Below, piece after piece: positions 9,653-19,265 of a DNA stretch of 64,000 bases (position 1 is the stretch's first letter; every line of letters starts with the position of its first letter). The DNA is from JAKVCB01 sp963578605 (GTDB taxonomy: Bacteria; Planctomycetota; Planctomycetia; Pirellulales; Lacipirellulaceae): positions 62,001-126,000 of the forward strand of contig CAUZEA010000002.1 in assembly GCA_963578605.1 (NCBI GenBank), in the 5' to 3' direction. Both the position numbers and the translations under genes were made by a program. The notes below the pieces were generated by a model. That model was given only the letters and a program-made list of their open reading frames with translations. It had not been told where the DNA came from and ran no database searches.

Positions 9653-11554
9653 ATGTTGTCCAGTGCGTTTTGCCTGGCCGTGAATCTGACTTTGTCGCAG
9701 TTTGCCACTGCTGCCAGGCCCAGTGACACCTTCCTGCCCCCCTCGACCAGAGGCTTCGTATCGATTGCTCATTTTGCCAGCTTTGAGAAGAAGGTTGGGC
9801 AAACCGAGTTTGGTCAATTGGTGAATGACCCGAGCATGGAATGGTTTGTCAAAAATTTCAGCGCGCAATTGAAATCGGAGGTTTCAATTTTCCGTGACAA
9901 ACTGGGCTTCAATCTCGACGATCTTCAAGGCATTTCCGAGGGTGAAGTCAGCCTGGCGCTGATTGACCGCCCCAACCAAGAGGCGGTGATTGCCATAGTC
10001 ATCGATACGACGGGGCACAAGGACCAGGCGAAAGAGCTGATGAAGAAGGTAACCGAGACCTTTGCGGCTCGCGGTGCCAAAAAACAGGAACTGACGATCG
10101 ACACCGATAAGCTTCTGGTATTCGAGGTTCCGGACGGGACTGGAGAAATATCGCAGCAAACGGTTTATTTCCAGAAGGATGGTATGCTGTGCGGCATTGA
10201 TGACCAATCAGAAGCCGTAGCGATGCTCAAGCGTTTTTCCAAATCGGGGACTCCGGCCCTGAGGTCCGTTCCCACCTATGTCACCACGATGAAACGCTGC
10301 CAGCAGGCGGCGGGAAAGTTAGCTCCAGAACTACGTTGGTTTGTCAACCCGTTTGCATTCCTGTCCGCATTGCGAACACTTGAACGCGAACCCCTGGCTC
10401 TCGACAGGGACATCGTCGCCATCTTGCGGGACAACGGTTTCGATGCCATCCAGGGAATTGGTGGATATGTCAATCTGCTGGTCAAACCCCACCTGGAAGT
10501 AATACATCGTAGTTTTGTCTACGCACCGCCGGTCACGGGCAAGGAAGGGGACCCCCTTCGCTGGAACCTCTCGATGCAGATGCTCCAGCTCCACAATACG
10601 AAGAATTTAACGCCCGAGTCATGGGTACCGAGAAGGTGCGCCAATTACACCACGGTCAACCTCGACATTGCCAATGCGTTCAATCATGTTGCCCCGATCT
10701 TCGATGCAATCGCCGGTTATGACGATGCGTTCGAAACCACGATGGAAGGATACGAGAACGACCCGTATGGGCCGCAAGTCAACATTCACGACGAGTTTGT
10801 TTCATACTTAGGCAACCGGTTCTCGACGATTACCGATTATCTAACTCCGATAACTCCTCACAGTGAACAGTTCATTTACGCGATCGAAGCAAGCGATCCG
10901 GCAGCGCTCTCAAAAACGCTTGACAAAATTATGGAGAACGATCCGGACGCAAAGCAACGCGAGTTGGGAAGCGTCAAAATTTGGGAAGTCATCGAACCAC
11001 AATATGACTTGGACGATCTGGAACTCGATGCCCCCGCCTTGGATCCACTTGACGTCGATGATTTCGGATCGGCCTCGAAGGAAGAGGGCAATGTCCTGCC
11101 AAATTCCGGGATTTGCGTCGCTGAAGGGTATCTGATCATCGCGTCAGACGTGAATTACATCCGTGAGATACTGGCTGCCAACGAACGGAGCGAGCGTCTG
11201 ATCCAGAGTGGCGCCTATGCGCGGGTCGAAAGGACTATGAACGAGCTTGCTCCGGGCCCCCGCTGTGGTTTCTCATTTGCCAGACTGGACGAGTCGATAC
11301 GCCCCGACTACGAATTGATCCGAGCAGGTAAAATGCCCGAATCGGAAACCACTGTTGGCCGCCTGCTGAACGAGTTGCTCACCACCGAGATTGAAGAACA
11401 AGAAGGAATTTTGCGACGACAACGGATCGATGGGGAAAAGCTGCCTAGTTTCGAAATGGTGCGACGCTACTTCGGCATGGCCGGCCGGGTAATACGTAGC
11501 GAGGAGGATGGCTGGATGATCACCGGTGCAATCCTCAACAAATACGGGCCGTAA
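9653..11554 (+). CDS. Large secreted protein of unknown function (DUF3352-like)
   Basis: A 633-residue exported protein with an N-terminal signal peptide (about 1-22, ending FATAARP). The body has the look of the planctomycete DUF3352-type proteins: an opening TRGFVSIAHF followed by a GQLVNDP-type segment, and repeated alpha/beta blocks in which a protein value is compared (two related halves at about 20-250 and 300-560). Acidic low-complexity sequence occurs near 470. No catalytic motif was found. The frame is open from a TTG at 9617; the ATG at 9653 places the signal peptide properly. Function unknown. Confidence 0.7.
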   Translation: MLSSAFCLAVNLTLSQFATAARPSDTFLPPSTRGFVSIAHFASFEKKVGQTEFGQLVNDPSMEWFVKNFSAQLKSEVSIFRDKLGFNLDDLQGISEGEVSLALIDRPNQEAVIAIVIDTTGHKDQAKELMKKVTETFAARGAKKQELTIDTDKLLVFEVPDGTGEISQQTVYFQKDGMLCGIDDQSEAVAMLKRFSKSGTPALRSVPTYVTTMKRCQQAAGKLAPELRWFVNPFAFLSALRTLEREPLALDRDIVAILRDNGFDAIQGIGGYVNLLVKPHLEVIHRSFVYAPPVTGKEGDPLRWNLSMQMLQLHNTKNLTPESWVPRRCANYTTVNLDIANAFNHVAPIFDAIAGYDDAFETTMEGYENDPYGPQVNIHDEFVSYLGNRFSTITDYLTPITPHSEQFIYAIEASDPAALSKTLDKIMENDPDAKQRELGSVKIWEVIEPQYDLDDLELDAPALDPLDVDDFGSASKEEGNVLPNSGICVAEGYLIIASDVNYIREILAANERSERLIQSGAYARVERTMNELAPGPRCGFSFARLDESIRPDYELIRAGKMPESETTVGRLLNELLTTEIEEQEGILRRQRIDGEKLPSFEMVRRYFGMAGRVIRSEEDGWMITGAILNKYGP

Positions 11555-11682
11555 CCCGGGGGAAAAGGGCCACCAGGCCGCCACCGGCGGTGGCGGATGC
11601 CAGGTGAACGCTCACGGCCGGCTGAGGCAACGAGCCGGTTCACTGCAATACGCCTGGCACCTGCTCAGTACGGATTTACGGT

Positions 11683-14031
11683 CTATTTTTGCCCGCTGTC
11701 TACTTTGGCCCAGAAAGGGTGGTTTCGATCACCCCGCGTACGCACATCTTCCAAAAGCACGGCGACCTCGGGCTTCACAAATCGTTCCCGCCCAGTGATC
11801 CGGCGCCCATTCACCTCCACTCTTAAGTGCCGATCGAAATCGACCATCTCGGGCGAAAGCCAGACCGTGGTCCGCTGCGCCTGACCGAATACGGACAGTT
11901 TGTTGTTTTCTCCAACTTTACCCCGCAATTGCGCTGGTCGGGCTCCGCGTGGAGGAGGCCAGGCGGCCGGTTCGACCATCGTTTTTGGCGGTAATCCCTC
12001 GACTTCCAGCCACCAGAAGTAGTTATCCCAAGGACGCATGGTGGCACATCGAAACTCCTTGGGAATTGCCCGCCGCTTTCGCCGGTTCATCCAATCAAAC
12101 AGGTTCTGGATTTCATCATGAAATGCTTCGTACCCCCGTCCCTGGAATTCAACAATCGTGGCATCGAATTTTGGCCGCAAATAACGATCAAATTCGCGCG
12201 CATTGCGGGCCATTTTATTGCCATCTTTTTCACCCACCACAAAGTACCAGGAGGTGAACTCGGCATTCATCCAGTAACGCGAGCAGTAGCGGTCGGCTGC
12301 GGCCAGGATTGGAACCACACCCGCCCAAAGGTCAGGATGAGCTAGCGCAATGTCCCACGCAGCATCGCCACCAATGCCATGCCCGCTGAGAAAGACCCGG
12401 TCAGTATCGATCGAAAAATGTCGCAAGGCATCCCGCAAGGCAGTCAGTACGGCGTGATGTTCACGGGCCGAGTATTGGTATTTTAACTGGTGTTCTTCTT
12501 GCCACTGGACGGCAATGGCGACGTATCCGTGCCGCATGGCCTGCCCGGCCCGCGAAGCATTTTCACGCGGGGCACCTGCCCAGAAGTCAAGCTCTTGTTG
12601 CGAGGAATAACCTTGCCCGTTGAGCATCACGATGGCCGGATAATTACGGAGTGGGTGGTATTCAAGCGGGACCTGAACGGCGTACTTTACGTCGGCAGCA
12701 CCGGTCATTCCGGGAGCCGCAAGTTCGTAGTACCCGTAACCTTGGTGGGCTCCGTCTGACAGCTCTTTGGGAGGCGCGAGTCGTTTGAGCAAATCGGTAA
12801 TGCGCTCGACCGTAGCCCCTTCCACATCGCGAAGTTCAGCCAGGACTTCGGCGCGATGCACTGGTTGGTCCGAACGGAGGTATTCCAACACGAGGTCGCG
12901 CACCTCGGTTAATGAAAGGGCAACTGCAAAGTTGTCTGTCGCATTGTTCGATCCAACCAGCCAGCCGCTTAACGCCAAGGCAACCTTTTGTCCGGGTGTC
13001 AGAGTCGAGCCGTCGACAAGTCGCGCGAAAGAATTGAATCGCGAGACAGTATCGGAATTCAACCCCGCGGAGATCTCCTGGAGAAATTTGGCCGTCAATT
13101 CGGCATGAATCGGATCACTAATCTGACCAGCCAGATCGTTAAGCTGTGTCAGCAGAGCGGCCTGGCGAGCTTCATTCGACTCATGCTGCTTCACCAGTTC
13201 ACGAACTTGTTGCAGCGTTTCGCCGTCGACTTCTTCAGTGGAAAATTGGTCAAGCATTGTCCGCACAAGCTGGTGTTGCCCGGCGCGTGTGCGGAGTTTC
13301 AACTCTTCGAGAATCGACCGTGCCCCCATCTGACGTAATTGCCGGATTTCCTGCTGACGATCTTCCAAACCGGGAAAGTCGGTGATGATTTTCTCCAACT
13401 CCAGACGGGCATCGCGGTACCGCTTTCCTTGCAAGTAAAGCCGGACAACCTGCAGTCTGTTATCGAGATCCTGCTGAGGCACTGCCCGCACAAGAATCGT
13501 GTTGAGCGTTTCCCGCGGGATCGAACTGGTTGCGATCCGCATGTCCCAGACATAAGACCTGGGATCGACCCGAAGGCCCTGAACACGCGTGTAGACAGGA
13601 GTGATTTCCGTAATCCCTTGCACCACCGGAAGAGGACCGTCACGACTCACCAACTCGTAAATCCGGCGGCCATATTCATCGAAAGGATCAACTCGCATGC
13701 TACGGCCAACGTGGGCGATGGGAGCACCCTTTTTGGCAACATTTTGCCATAACCGGATGCGAATTTTTTTTCGGTTAGTTTGCTCCAGGATTTGATGCAC
13801 TTGTGATTTGTGGATGTATACCCGATGGAGTCCATCGTCCAGCAGCAGGATCGGGGTTACCGCGATTTCGCCGGCTGGGATTTTCGGCCGGGTGGGATCT
13901 TCGGCAACGCCACTGACTTCAACCACTTTTCCTTCCAGGGTCCGCCCGTCTTTCAACATGATGACGGCACCACCGCTCGTCGCGGGACAGGCGAAAGCAA
14001 ACAAAACCAGAAGTGAGTACCGCGTGCTCAT
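11683..14031 (-). CDS. Secreted protein with C-terminal alpha/beta-hydrolase domain lacking the nucleophile
   Basis: A 782-residue exported protein (signal peptide about 1-22). Residues 25-330 form an unrecognised region that starts with a small beta domain (LKDGRTLEGKVVEVSG, near 26-41), followed by a helical stretch. Residues about 445-700 read as an alpha/beta-hydrolase (peptidase S9/esterase-like) domain. The nucleophile elbow is SGHGIGG near residue 547 instead of G-x-S-x-G, so serine is replaced by glycine. A possible acid (VVGEKDGN) and histidine (EAFHDEI) remain. It may be a non-catalytic binding protein. The start at 14031 (ATG) is preferred to the TTG at 14040. Convergent with the preceding secreted protein gene. 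Confidence 0.7.
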   Translation of the reverse strand: MSTRYSLLVLFAFACPATSGGAVIMLKDGRTLEGKVVEVSGVAEDPTRPKIPAGEIAVTPILLLDDGLHRVYIHKSQVHQILEQTNRKKIRIRLWQNVAKKGAPIAHVGRSMRVDPFDEYGRRIYELVSRDGPLPVVQGITEITPVYTRVQGLRVDPRSYVWDMRIATSSIPRETLNTILVRAVPQQDLDNRLQVVRLYLQGKRYRDARLELEKIITDFPGLEDRQQEIRQLRQMGARSILEELKLRTRAGQHQLVRTMLDQFSTEEVDGETLQQVRELVKQHESNEARQAALLTQLNDLAGQISDPIHAELTAKFLQEISAGLNSDTVSRFNSFARLVDGSTLTPGQKVALALSGWLVGSNNATDNFAVALSLTEVRDLVLEYLRSDQPVHRAEVLAELRDVEGATVERITDLLKRLAPPKELSDGAHQGYGYYELAAPGMTGAADVKYAVQVPLEYHPLRNYPAIVMLNGQGYSSQQELDFWAGAPRENASRAGQAMRHGYVAIAVQWQEEHQLKYQYSAREHHAVLTALRDALRHFSIDTDRVFLSGHGIGGDAAWDIALAHPDLWAGVVPILAAADRYCSRYWMNAEFTSWYFVVGEKDGNKMARNAREFDRYLRPKFDATIVEFQGRGYEAFHDEIQNLFDWMNRRKRRAIPKEFRCATMRPWDNYFWWLEVEGLPPKTMVEPAAWPPPRGARPAQLRGKVGENNKLSVFGQAQRTTVWLSPEMVDFDRHLRVEVNGRRITGRERFVKPEVAVLLEDVRTRGDRNHPFWAKVDSGQK

Positions 14032-14150
14032 CCACACCAATCTGAGTTAAAAACCGGGCCATTGGCCCGCAGCAGCTAAAGGCAGCAGGCCGCCTGCCTC
14101 TTTCATTTTCCCCCGTGGATCGGGCTGGTCAACCAAAAGCGTAAACCAGC

Positions 14151-14162
14151 GGGGGGGGGGGG
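14151..14162. repeat. G12 homopolymer in a divergent promoter region
   Basis: Twelve consecutive G on the plus strand, in the 254-bp gap between the hydrolase-like gene (minus) and the HD-domain gene (plus), 124 bp upstream of the latter's start. Confidence 0.9.
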
Positions 14163-14285
14163 CAACCGGTCGTGACGCCTGTGCTGAGTACAACGGTCCT
14201 GCCTGTGACGCCCCGTAGCGGGTCGACCGACCGAAGAAAGCCCCTCCCCTTGCTTGGCATGCCTGGCCCCCGCCACAATGACCCC

Positions 14286-15692
14286 ATGGACGACTTTCAA
14301 CGAGAGAGCCTCTGTTTTGATCCGATCCACGGTTACATCCCCTTCGTCTCGGCGGTTAACGACAGTGAAACGGCCGAGCGAGATCTGCTGGACAATCCCT
14401 GGCTGCAACGGCTGAGGCAAATCCACCAATTGCAAACCGCCTGGTGGGTTTATCCGACGGCCGAACACACCCGTTTTCAACACGTGATTGGCTCGATGCA
14501 CATGGCAAGCCGGGCCGTCGCGCGGTTGTTTCCGAGCTTGAAGGAAGTTTGCCAGGGCGATCTCCCTAGCGCAGGTTATGTGGAATGTCTCATGCGAAGT
14601 GCCGCCCTTTTGCACGACGTCGGACATGGACCTTTTGGACATTTCTTTGACGCGCATTTTCTGGCCAACTACGGGCTCACTCACGAAACACTGGGAGCCG
14701 AAATTATCCGCAGCGAACTGGGAGAGCTGCTGCGCGGTCTGCGCGAGTGCCCCAGTTCCCGTCTCGAGGAACATGAAGCATTGGATCCAGAGCAGATTGC
14801 CTTCCTCATCACGAGACCAAAATCGGGTGACCAGCACGACATGCCCCGCTGGCTCCTGATGCTCCGCACCTTGTTCTGCGGGCTGTACACGGTCGACAAC
14901 ATGGATTTCGTACTTCGCGACGCCTATATGTCCGGCTATAGTGGGCGGGCTTACGATCTTGACCGGTTGCTTCGCTACAGTTTTTTCAGCGAGCGCGGGC
15001 TGACGATCCATAGCCGCGGGATCAACGTGCTGCTGAAATTCATGCAGACCAAGAGTGAACTGTTCCGCGCAGTTTATTTCCACCGTACGGTTCGTGCAAT
15101 TGACAAAACCCTGGAGGGTTTGTTTCGGGAGAGTATGCAATACTTATTTCCCGGGAACCCACTGGAAAACCTGAAAGCTTACCGTGATTTTACGGAGTGG
15201 TCGTTGCTGGTCGATGTGGCCCGCTGGCCATCAAGCGACGATTCTGCCTTGCGGAAACTAGGCCAGCAATGGCAATGTCTCCTCCGTCGACAGGTCGACT
15301 GGATAGCCGTTGATGAACGCAACTTGACGTTCAAGGAGAATGAGTCAGAGCAGGCAAGTATATTCAGTGATGTCGATTTGGTCGAACAGGCCATACGGAG
15401 CAAATTGCCGGATGGCTTCGCCGATTTGCGGCTCCAAATCGATTTGCCGCGACACATTTATCGGCCACACGCACTGGCCCCCTCAGCCGGGCAAAACTTC
15501 CTCTTTAACCCGGCCACAAACAAGACCTACCCGCTTACCGATGATCAGTTGTTCCATCAAATGCCGATCGCCCACCGTATCTGTCGAGTCTACCTGAAAA
15601 GGAATCATACTCCGGATCAAGCTCGGGCAGTGGGGGCAGCACTTGACGCGATCATTGGCAGCCGAAGTGAGGACGATTTGACCAACATGTAA
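14286..15692 (+). CDS. HD-domain phosphohydrolase, dGTPase/SAMHD1-like
   Basis: A 468-residue cytoplasmic protein. The HD metal site is visible as H in TRFQHVIGSMHMA, HD in LLHDVGHGPFGH, and a later D in TVDNMDFVLRDA, matching the HD superfamily H...HD...D pattern. The protein opens with the family sequence DPIHGYIPF, characteristic of SAMHD1/YwfO-like dNTP or nucleotide phosphohydrolases. Substrate is inferred only. The frame is open from 14172, but the start at 14286 fits the family N-terminus. The C-terminal 100 residues are less typical. It stands alone. Confidence 0.87.
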   Translation: MDDFQRESLCFDPIHGYIPFVSAVNDSETAERDLLDNPWLQRLRQIHQLQTAWWVYPTAEHTRFQHVIGSMHMASRAVARLFPSLKEVCQGDLPSAGYVECLMRSAALLHDVGHGPFGHFFDAHFLANYGLTHETLGAEIIRSELGELLRGLRECPSSRLEEHEALDPEQIAFLITRPKSGDQHDMPRWLLMLRTLFCGLYTVDNMDFVLRDAYMSGYSGRAYDLDRLLRYSFFSERGLTIHSRGINVLLKFMQTKSELFRAVYFHRTVRAIDKTLEGLFRESMQYLFPGNPLENLKAYRDFTEWSLLVDVARWPSSDDSALRKLGQQWQCLLRRQVDWIAVDERNLTFKENESEQASIFSDVDLVEQAIRSKLPDGFADLRLQIDLPRHIYRPHALAPSAGQNFLFNPATNKTYPLTDDQLFHQMPIAHRICRVYLKRNHTPDQARAVGAALDAIIGSRSEDDLTNM

Positions 15693-16050
15693 CAGCTAAC
15701 CGTGGTAACTTGCACCGGCCTGAAGGGGCATCCAATATCCACCGAGCAGGCATGTCGATACCGTTGAACTTCGCGACCCCATTTTTTCGCAACCTCAACT
15801 TGAAGCAGCATTGAATCTCATCCGCAGAAATAGAAGACCGCCAGCAAAGCACAACCACTTTCGACGAAGTTGAACAGGTCGCAATGCGACGTGAGGTGAA
15901 ACCCAATCACGGCAGGAAAGTTGGAGGAAGTCGAAAAAATCTTTGGCTTAGGAAATCGGGCCGATGCTCACGGAAAACACTTGAAACCTGACAGGTCAGT
16001 ACGTCGACGCGTACACCTATCCCTCCGTCCCCCTTGCACTTACAAACACC
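15693..16050. other. Intergenic region upstream of purB
   Basis: About 360 bp without a supported gene. Two adjacent inverted repeats lie near its right end (see 15988-16014). Confidence 0.5.
15988..16014. promoter_or_regulatory. Two adjacent inverted repeats upstream of purB (possible operator)
   Basis: A perfect CTGAC-AG-GTCAG palindrome (15988-15999) is followed directly by GTACG...CGTAC (15999-16014), about 36 bp before the purB start codon. They could be an operator or a small hairpin in the leader. No PurR box was recognised, so the role is open. Confidence 0.35.
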
Positions 16051-17475
16051 ATGTCCCACAACGTCTATGAAAACCCGCTGATCACACGCTATGCGTCACA
16101 AGAGATGGCAACCCATTGGAGTGCACAGAAAAAGCACAGTACCTGGCGGAGGCTGTGGGTCGCCCTGGCTGAAGCCGAGGCCGACGTGGGCCTGCCAATC
16201 ACACCGGAGCAGATTCTGGAGTTGCGGGCAGGTGTGGACAATATCGACTTCGCCAGTGCCAACGCGTATGAGCGCAAGCTAAGACACGACGTGATGGCAC
16301 ACGTCCACGCGTATGGTGATCAGTGCCCCACCGCCCGGCCAATCATTCACTTGGGAGCCACGAGTTGCTTTGTTACGGACAACACCGACTTAATGCTGTT
16401 GCGCGAGGGGCTGGACTTGATCGCCAGACGGATCGCCAGCGTCATTCTCGCGCTTAGCAAATTCGCTGCCGAGTATGCCCATACACCGACCTTGGGTTTT
16501 ACCCACTTGCAACCAGCTCAACCCACAACCGTTGGCCGGCGGGCCTGCCTGTGGGCTTACGATCTGGTGCTCGACCTGCAGGAAGTTGAATACCGACGCG
16601 ACACTCTCAAAGCACGCAGTACGAAAGGGACCACGGGCACTCAGGCAAGTTTCCTGCACCTGCTCGATGGGGACCATCAAAAGGTTCGAAAGCTTGAAAG
16701 CCTGGTCGCGAAGAAAATGGGCTTTGACGAAACCTATTGCGTCACCGGCCAGACCTATTCGCGAAAAATCGACCACCAGGTGTTGGCCACGCTCGCCGGA
16801 ATTGCCGCCAGCCTGAACAAAATGGCTACGGACATACGACTCCTGGCCCACCGTCAAGAAATTGAAGAGCCCTTCGAAAAAGAACAGATTGGCTCATCGG
16901 CTATGGCCTACAAGCGCAACCCCATGCGTTGCGAACGGATTTGCAGCCTGGCTCGGTTCTTGATGCACTTACCAGGCATGGCGGGCGAAACTCATGCCAA
17001 CCAATGGATGGAGCGAACCCTTGATGACAGTGCCTGTCGCAGAATAATACTGCCTCAGGCATTCCTCGCCACCGACGCGATTCTGATTCTGGCCGAAAAC
17101 GTGACGAGTGGCCTCGTCGTGTATCCCCAAGTCATCGAGAAACACCTGCAGGCTGAATTGCCGTTCATGGTTGCGGAAAACATCCTCATGGAAGCAGTCG
17201 CCGCCGGTGGCGACCGGCAAGAACTTCACGAAAAAATTCGCCAACACAGCCAGGCGGCTGCCGCCGTTGTCAAGCAACAGGGTGGTGACAATGATCTTCT
17301 CGACCGACTGAAATCTGACCACGCCTTCGACCAGGTTGATCTCTCGGGCGCCATGAATCCTGCTGGATTGATTGGTCGCAGCCAGCAGCAGGTTGAGGAG
17401 TTCCTGGCCGAAGTGATCGAACCAGTGCGTCAACGGTACCCAGCAGGGACAACCAGTGAAGAAGTCTCGGTTTGA
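16051..17475 (+). CDS. purB: Adenylosuccinate lyase
   Basis: Catalyses two fumarate-releasing steps of purine synthesis (SAICAR to AICAR, and adenylosuccinate to AMP). The 474-residue protein carries the fumarase/aspartase-superfamily signature GSSAMAYKRNPMRCER at about 280-295, where the catalytic serine loop sits. TSCFVTDN-type and GFTHLQPAQPTT segments (near 115 and 150) are the other two active-site blocks. It resembles the longer eukaryote-like PurB form. It converges with fur. Firm identification. Confidence 0.95.
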   Translation: MSHNVYENPLITRYASQEMATHWSAQKKHSTWRRLWVALAEAEADVGLPITPEQILELRAGVDNIDFASANAYERKLRHDVMAHVHAYGDQCPTARPIIHLGATSCFVTDNTDLMLLREGLDLIARRIASVILALSKFAAEYAHTPTLGFTHLQPAQPTTVGRRACLWAYDLVLDLQEVEYRRDTLKARSTKGTTGTQASFLHLLDGDHQKVRKLESLVAKKMGFDETYCVTGQTYSRKIDHQVLATLAGIAASLNKMATDIRLLAHRQEIEEPFEKEQIGSSAMAYKRNPMRCERICSLARFLMHLPGMAGETHANQWMERTLDDSACRRIILPQAFLATDAILILAENVTSGLVVYPQVIEKHLQAELPFMVAENILMEAVAAGGDRQELHEKIRQHSQAAAAVVKQQGGDNDLLDRLKSDHAFDQVDLSGAMNPAGLIGRSQQQVEEFLAEVIEPVRQRYPAGTTSEEVSV

Positions 17476-17598
17476 ACCAAAGCTCAGAGTATGTTTACCT
17501 GCCTTAGTGCTTCCGGCAGCACCCCTCTGACATTGACGTCGGAAAAATTGTTGCAGTTGCTGGTACGCTCCGCAAAGCAATTCACTCACCGCAGACGG

Positions 17599-18099
17599 TT
17601 AAATCAGGTCATGCGGGGACTGCTGCCGGTGTCGCTTGCGGCTACATTCAAAGCAAATACCCGTGATGGTGAAGCGGTGACCCGTCACGCGGAAGTTATG
17701 CTCCCGGGCAACCGCATCTCGAATAGCAGCCAGTTCCTCGCTGTGAAATTCGATCAACTCGCCGCAGATCTGGCAGTGCAAATGATCGTGTTGCGGATAT
17801 CCGTAATCATGTTCATAAACGGCTCGACCCTTGAGGTCCATCTTTCGCAACAAGCCAGCCTTCACCAACTCTTCGAGGGTGCGATAAACGGTTGCTCGAC
17901 CAATCTTTTCCAGACCGTCTTCGGAAAGATTCTCAATGAGGTCGTCGACATCAAAATGGTCATGACGCCGGAAAATATGATCGACCAGCGCACGCCGGGG
18001 TTTGGTAATCCGTTTGCCGCGGCTCTGAAGGTATTCCTCGAACCGCTCCTGTGGGGAGAGCGATACCTGAACTTCGCCAAGTGAAAATTCGTTCGCCAT
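17599..18099 (-). CDS. Fur-family metal-responsive transcriptional regulator
   Basis: A 166-residue repressor of the Fur/Zur/PerR family. The winged helix spans about residues 12-85, with the typical RATVYRTLEEL recognition helix. The dimerisation domain has the histidine cluster HDHLHC and two CxxC zinc pairs (CQIC and CFEC). This points to structural zinc plus a regulatory metal site; Fur, Zur and PerR cannot be told apart by eye. The ATG at 18099 is preferred to the upstream GTG at 18135. It is followed by convergent purB. No Fur box was looked for exhaustively. Confidence 0.9.
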   Translation of the reverse strand: MANEFSLGEVQVSLSPQERFEEYLQSRGKRITKPRRALVDHIFRRHDHFDVDDLIENLSEDGLEKIGRATVYRTLEELVKAGLLRKMDLKGRAVYEHDYGYPQHDHLHCQICGELIEFHSEELAAIRDAVAREHNFRVTGHRFTITGICFECSRKRHRQQSPHDLI

Positions 18100-18309
18100 A
18101 GACTCTCGGGCAGTCAGCCGCCTGTATCTTTGCACGACCCCTGGGACTGGAGATTCGCCAAGTACACAAATCGGAACCGGGCGTTTGATGACGCTTGATC
18201 GCCCATCTTCATCTTAAAACACGGAGAGCCGCTCGACAAGCCAACGCAAGTCCTCAAATTCCTGAGGGTTCCGGCTGAGCCCCACCTGGAATCCCACCAT
18301 GGCTGCCGG

Positions 18310-18591
18310 TCAGGCCAACTCGTCGAGCACGCGATCGATCGCCTGGTCAAGCTTTCCAGCAGTCTCGTAGGTGCCGTCTGCAATCTCCGAGCGGATGCGG
18401 GCAACCAGATCATGTCGCACTTCGCCCACCTCGGCCGCCTCAATCGCCGCCAAAGCGGCGGGTGAAATCTCAAGCTGATCGCTGGTTGACGATGCAGTCG
18501 AGTCGACATTGGTGGGACGATCCGCTTGCAAATAATGCGGCGGATTAATGTCATGTGGACGATGGAGATGAGATGTACCGTGAATTTGCAT
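18310..18591 (-). CDS. flgM: FlgM-family anti-sigma-28 factor
   Basis: A 93-residue protein whose C-terminal half matches FlgM, the anti-sigma factor that holds FliA (sigma-28) until the flagellar hook is complete. The hallmark region is VRHDLVARIRSEIADG followed by YETAGKLDQAIDRVLDEL. The N-terminal 40 residues are disordered. A good Shine-Dalgarno (GAGGAGG) sits just ahead of the ATG at 18591, which decides the start. No other flagellar gene is in the window. It is upstream of, and co-directional with, the fur-like gene, 210 bp away. Confidence 0.85.
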   Translation of the reverse strand: MQIHGTSHLHRPHDINPPHYLQADRPTNVDSTASSTSDQLEISPAALAAIEAAEVGEVRHDLVARIRSEIADGTYETAGKLDQAIDRVLDELA

Positions 18592-18634
18592 GGGAGGGCC
18601 TCCTCTAGAGGGCGAACGAGCGAATGCTCCGAAA

Positions 18635-18663
18635 ATTACCTCGCGATAGCGAGAAGTTGACAA
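18635..18663 (-). promoter_or_regulatory. Candidate flgM promoter with inverted repeat in the spacer
   Basis: On the minus strand TTGTCA (-35, at 18658-18663) and GGTAAT (-10, at 18635-18640) are 17 bp apart, a housekeeping-type arrangement. A perfect CTCGC-GATA-GCGAG inverted repeat (18640-18653) fills the spacer and could be an operator. No sigma-28 consensus was noticed. Confidence 0.4.
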
Positions 18664-18949
18664 GCATTCACAAGATCGACACTTTGGGCTATCCGCGCCC
18701 CAAAAAAACTCGAATGGACAGTCAGCACTAACGCAGCTCTTATGACGGGTTTAGCGATACTACCCCACCCGAAAAAGTGGCTCGTGCGACTTGTATCTTG
18801 TAAAGCAGCAACGACCGAGGCCGTGCCACAACGACCAACTCCGGAAACTCGCAGCATGGAAAACCGTCAACACCCTTATCACAGCTCGACTGAACTGATC
18901 CTGCGGGCCGTAACGCCCTGAACGGTCTCTAATACGCCCCTTTGGCTAC

Positions 18950-18975
18950 CAACGTTCATTCTCAACGTTCATTCT
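18950..18975. repeat. 13-bp tandem duplication
   Basis: The 13-mer caacgttcattct occurs twice head-to-tail and a partial third (cattct) follows. It is in non-coding DNA upstream of the EF-hand gene. Confidence 0.85.
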
Positions 18976-19265
18976 TAAGCATTCTCAAGCAAAAATCGGA
19001 CTTACAGGAATGATAGGCAGGATCGTCCACCCCCGTCAAGATCGCCCTTTCCCTCCCAAGTCAAAAAGCAGCAAGCAGTTAGGCCTGATGCCAGCATGGT
19101 TAAAACTGACCAGCATAGTCAAACAGGCGGTTGGTGGCGGAACTTCCGGGTTCACCAAGGGTTTTATCTGGAAGACCGTTTAATGGTTCACGGTTACAAT
19201 CAGGGTTCGCAGTCACCCACCCTGACCTGCCATCGGTGATCATCCCCCCGCAGCAAGAGTTACCC

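Larger units (their letters stand above)
18592..19265. other. Intergenic region between flgM and the EF-hand gene
   Basis: About 670 bp. It contains the candidate flgM promoter and a 13-bp duplication (18950-18975). No tRNA or other RNA gene could be folded by eye. Confidence 0.5.

Noticed and set aside
18592..19265. tRNA or small RNA gene
   Set aside because: No cloverleaf or conserved T-loop sequence could be recognised.
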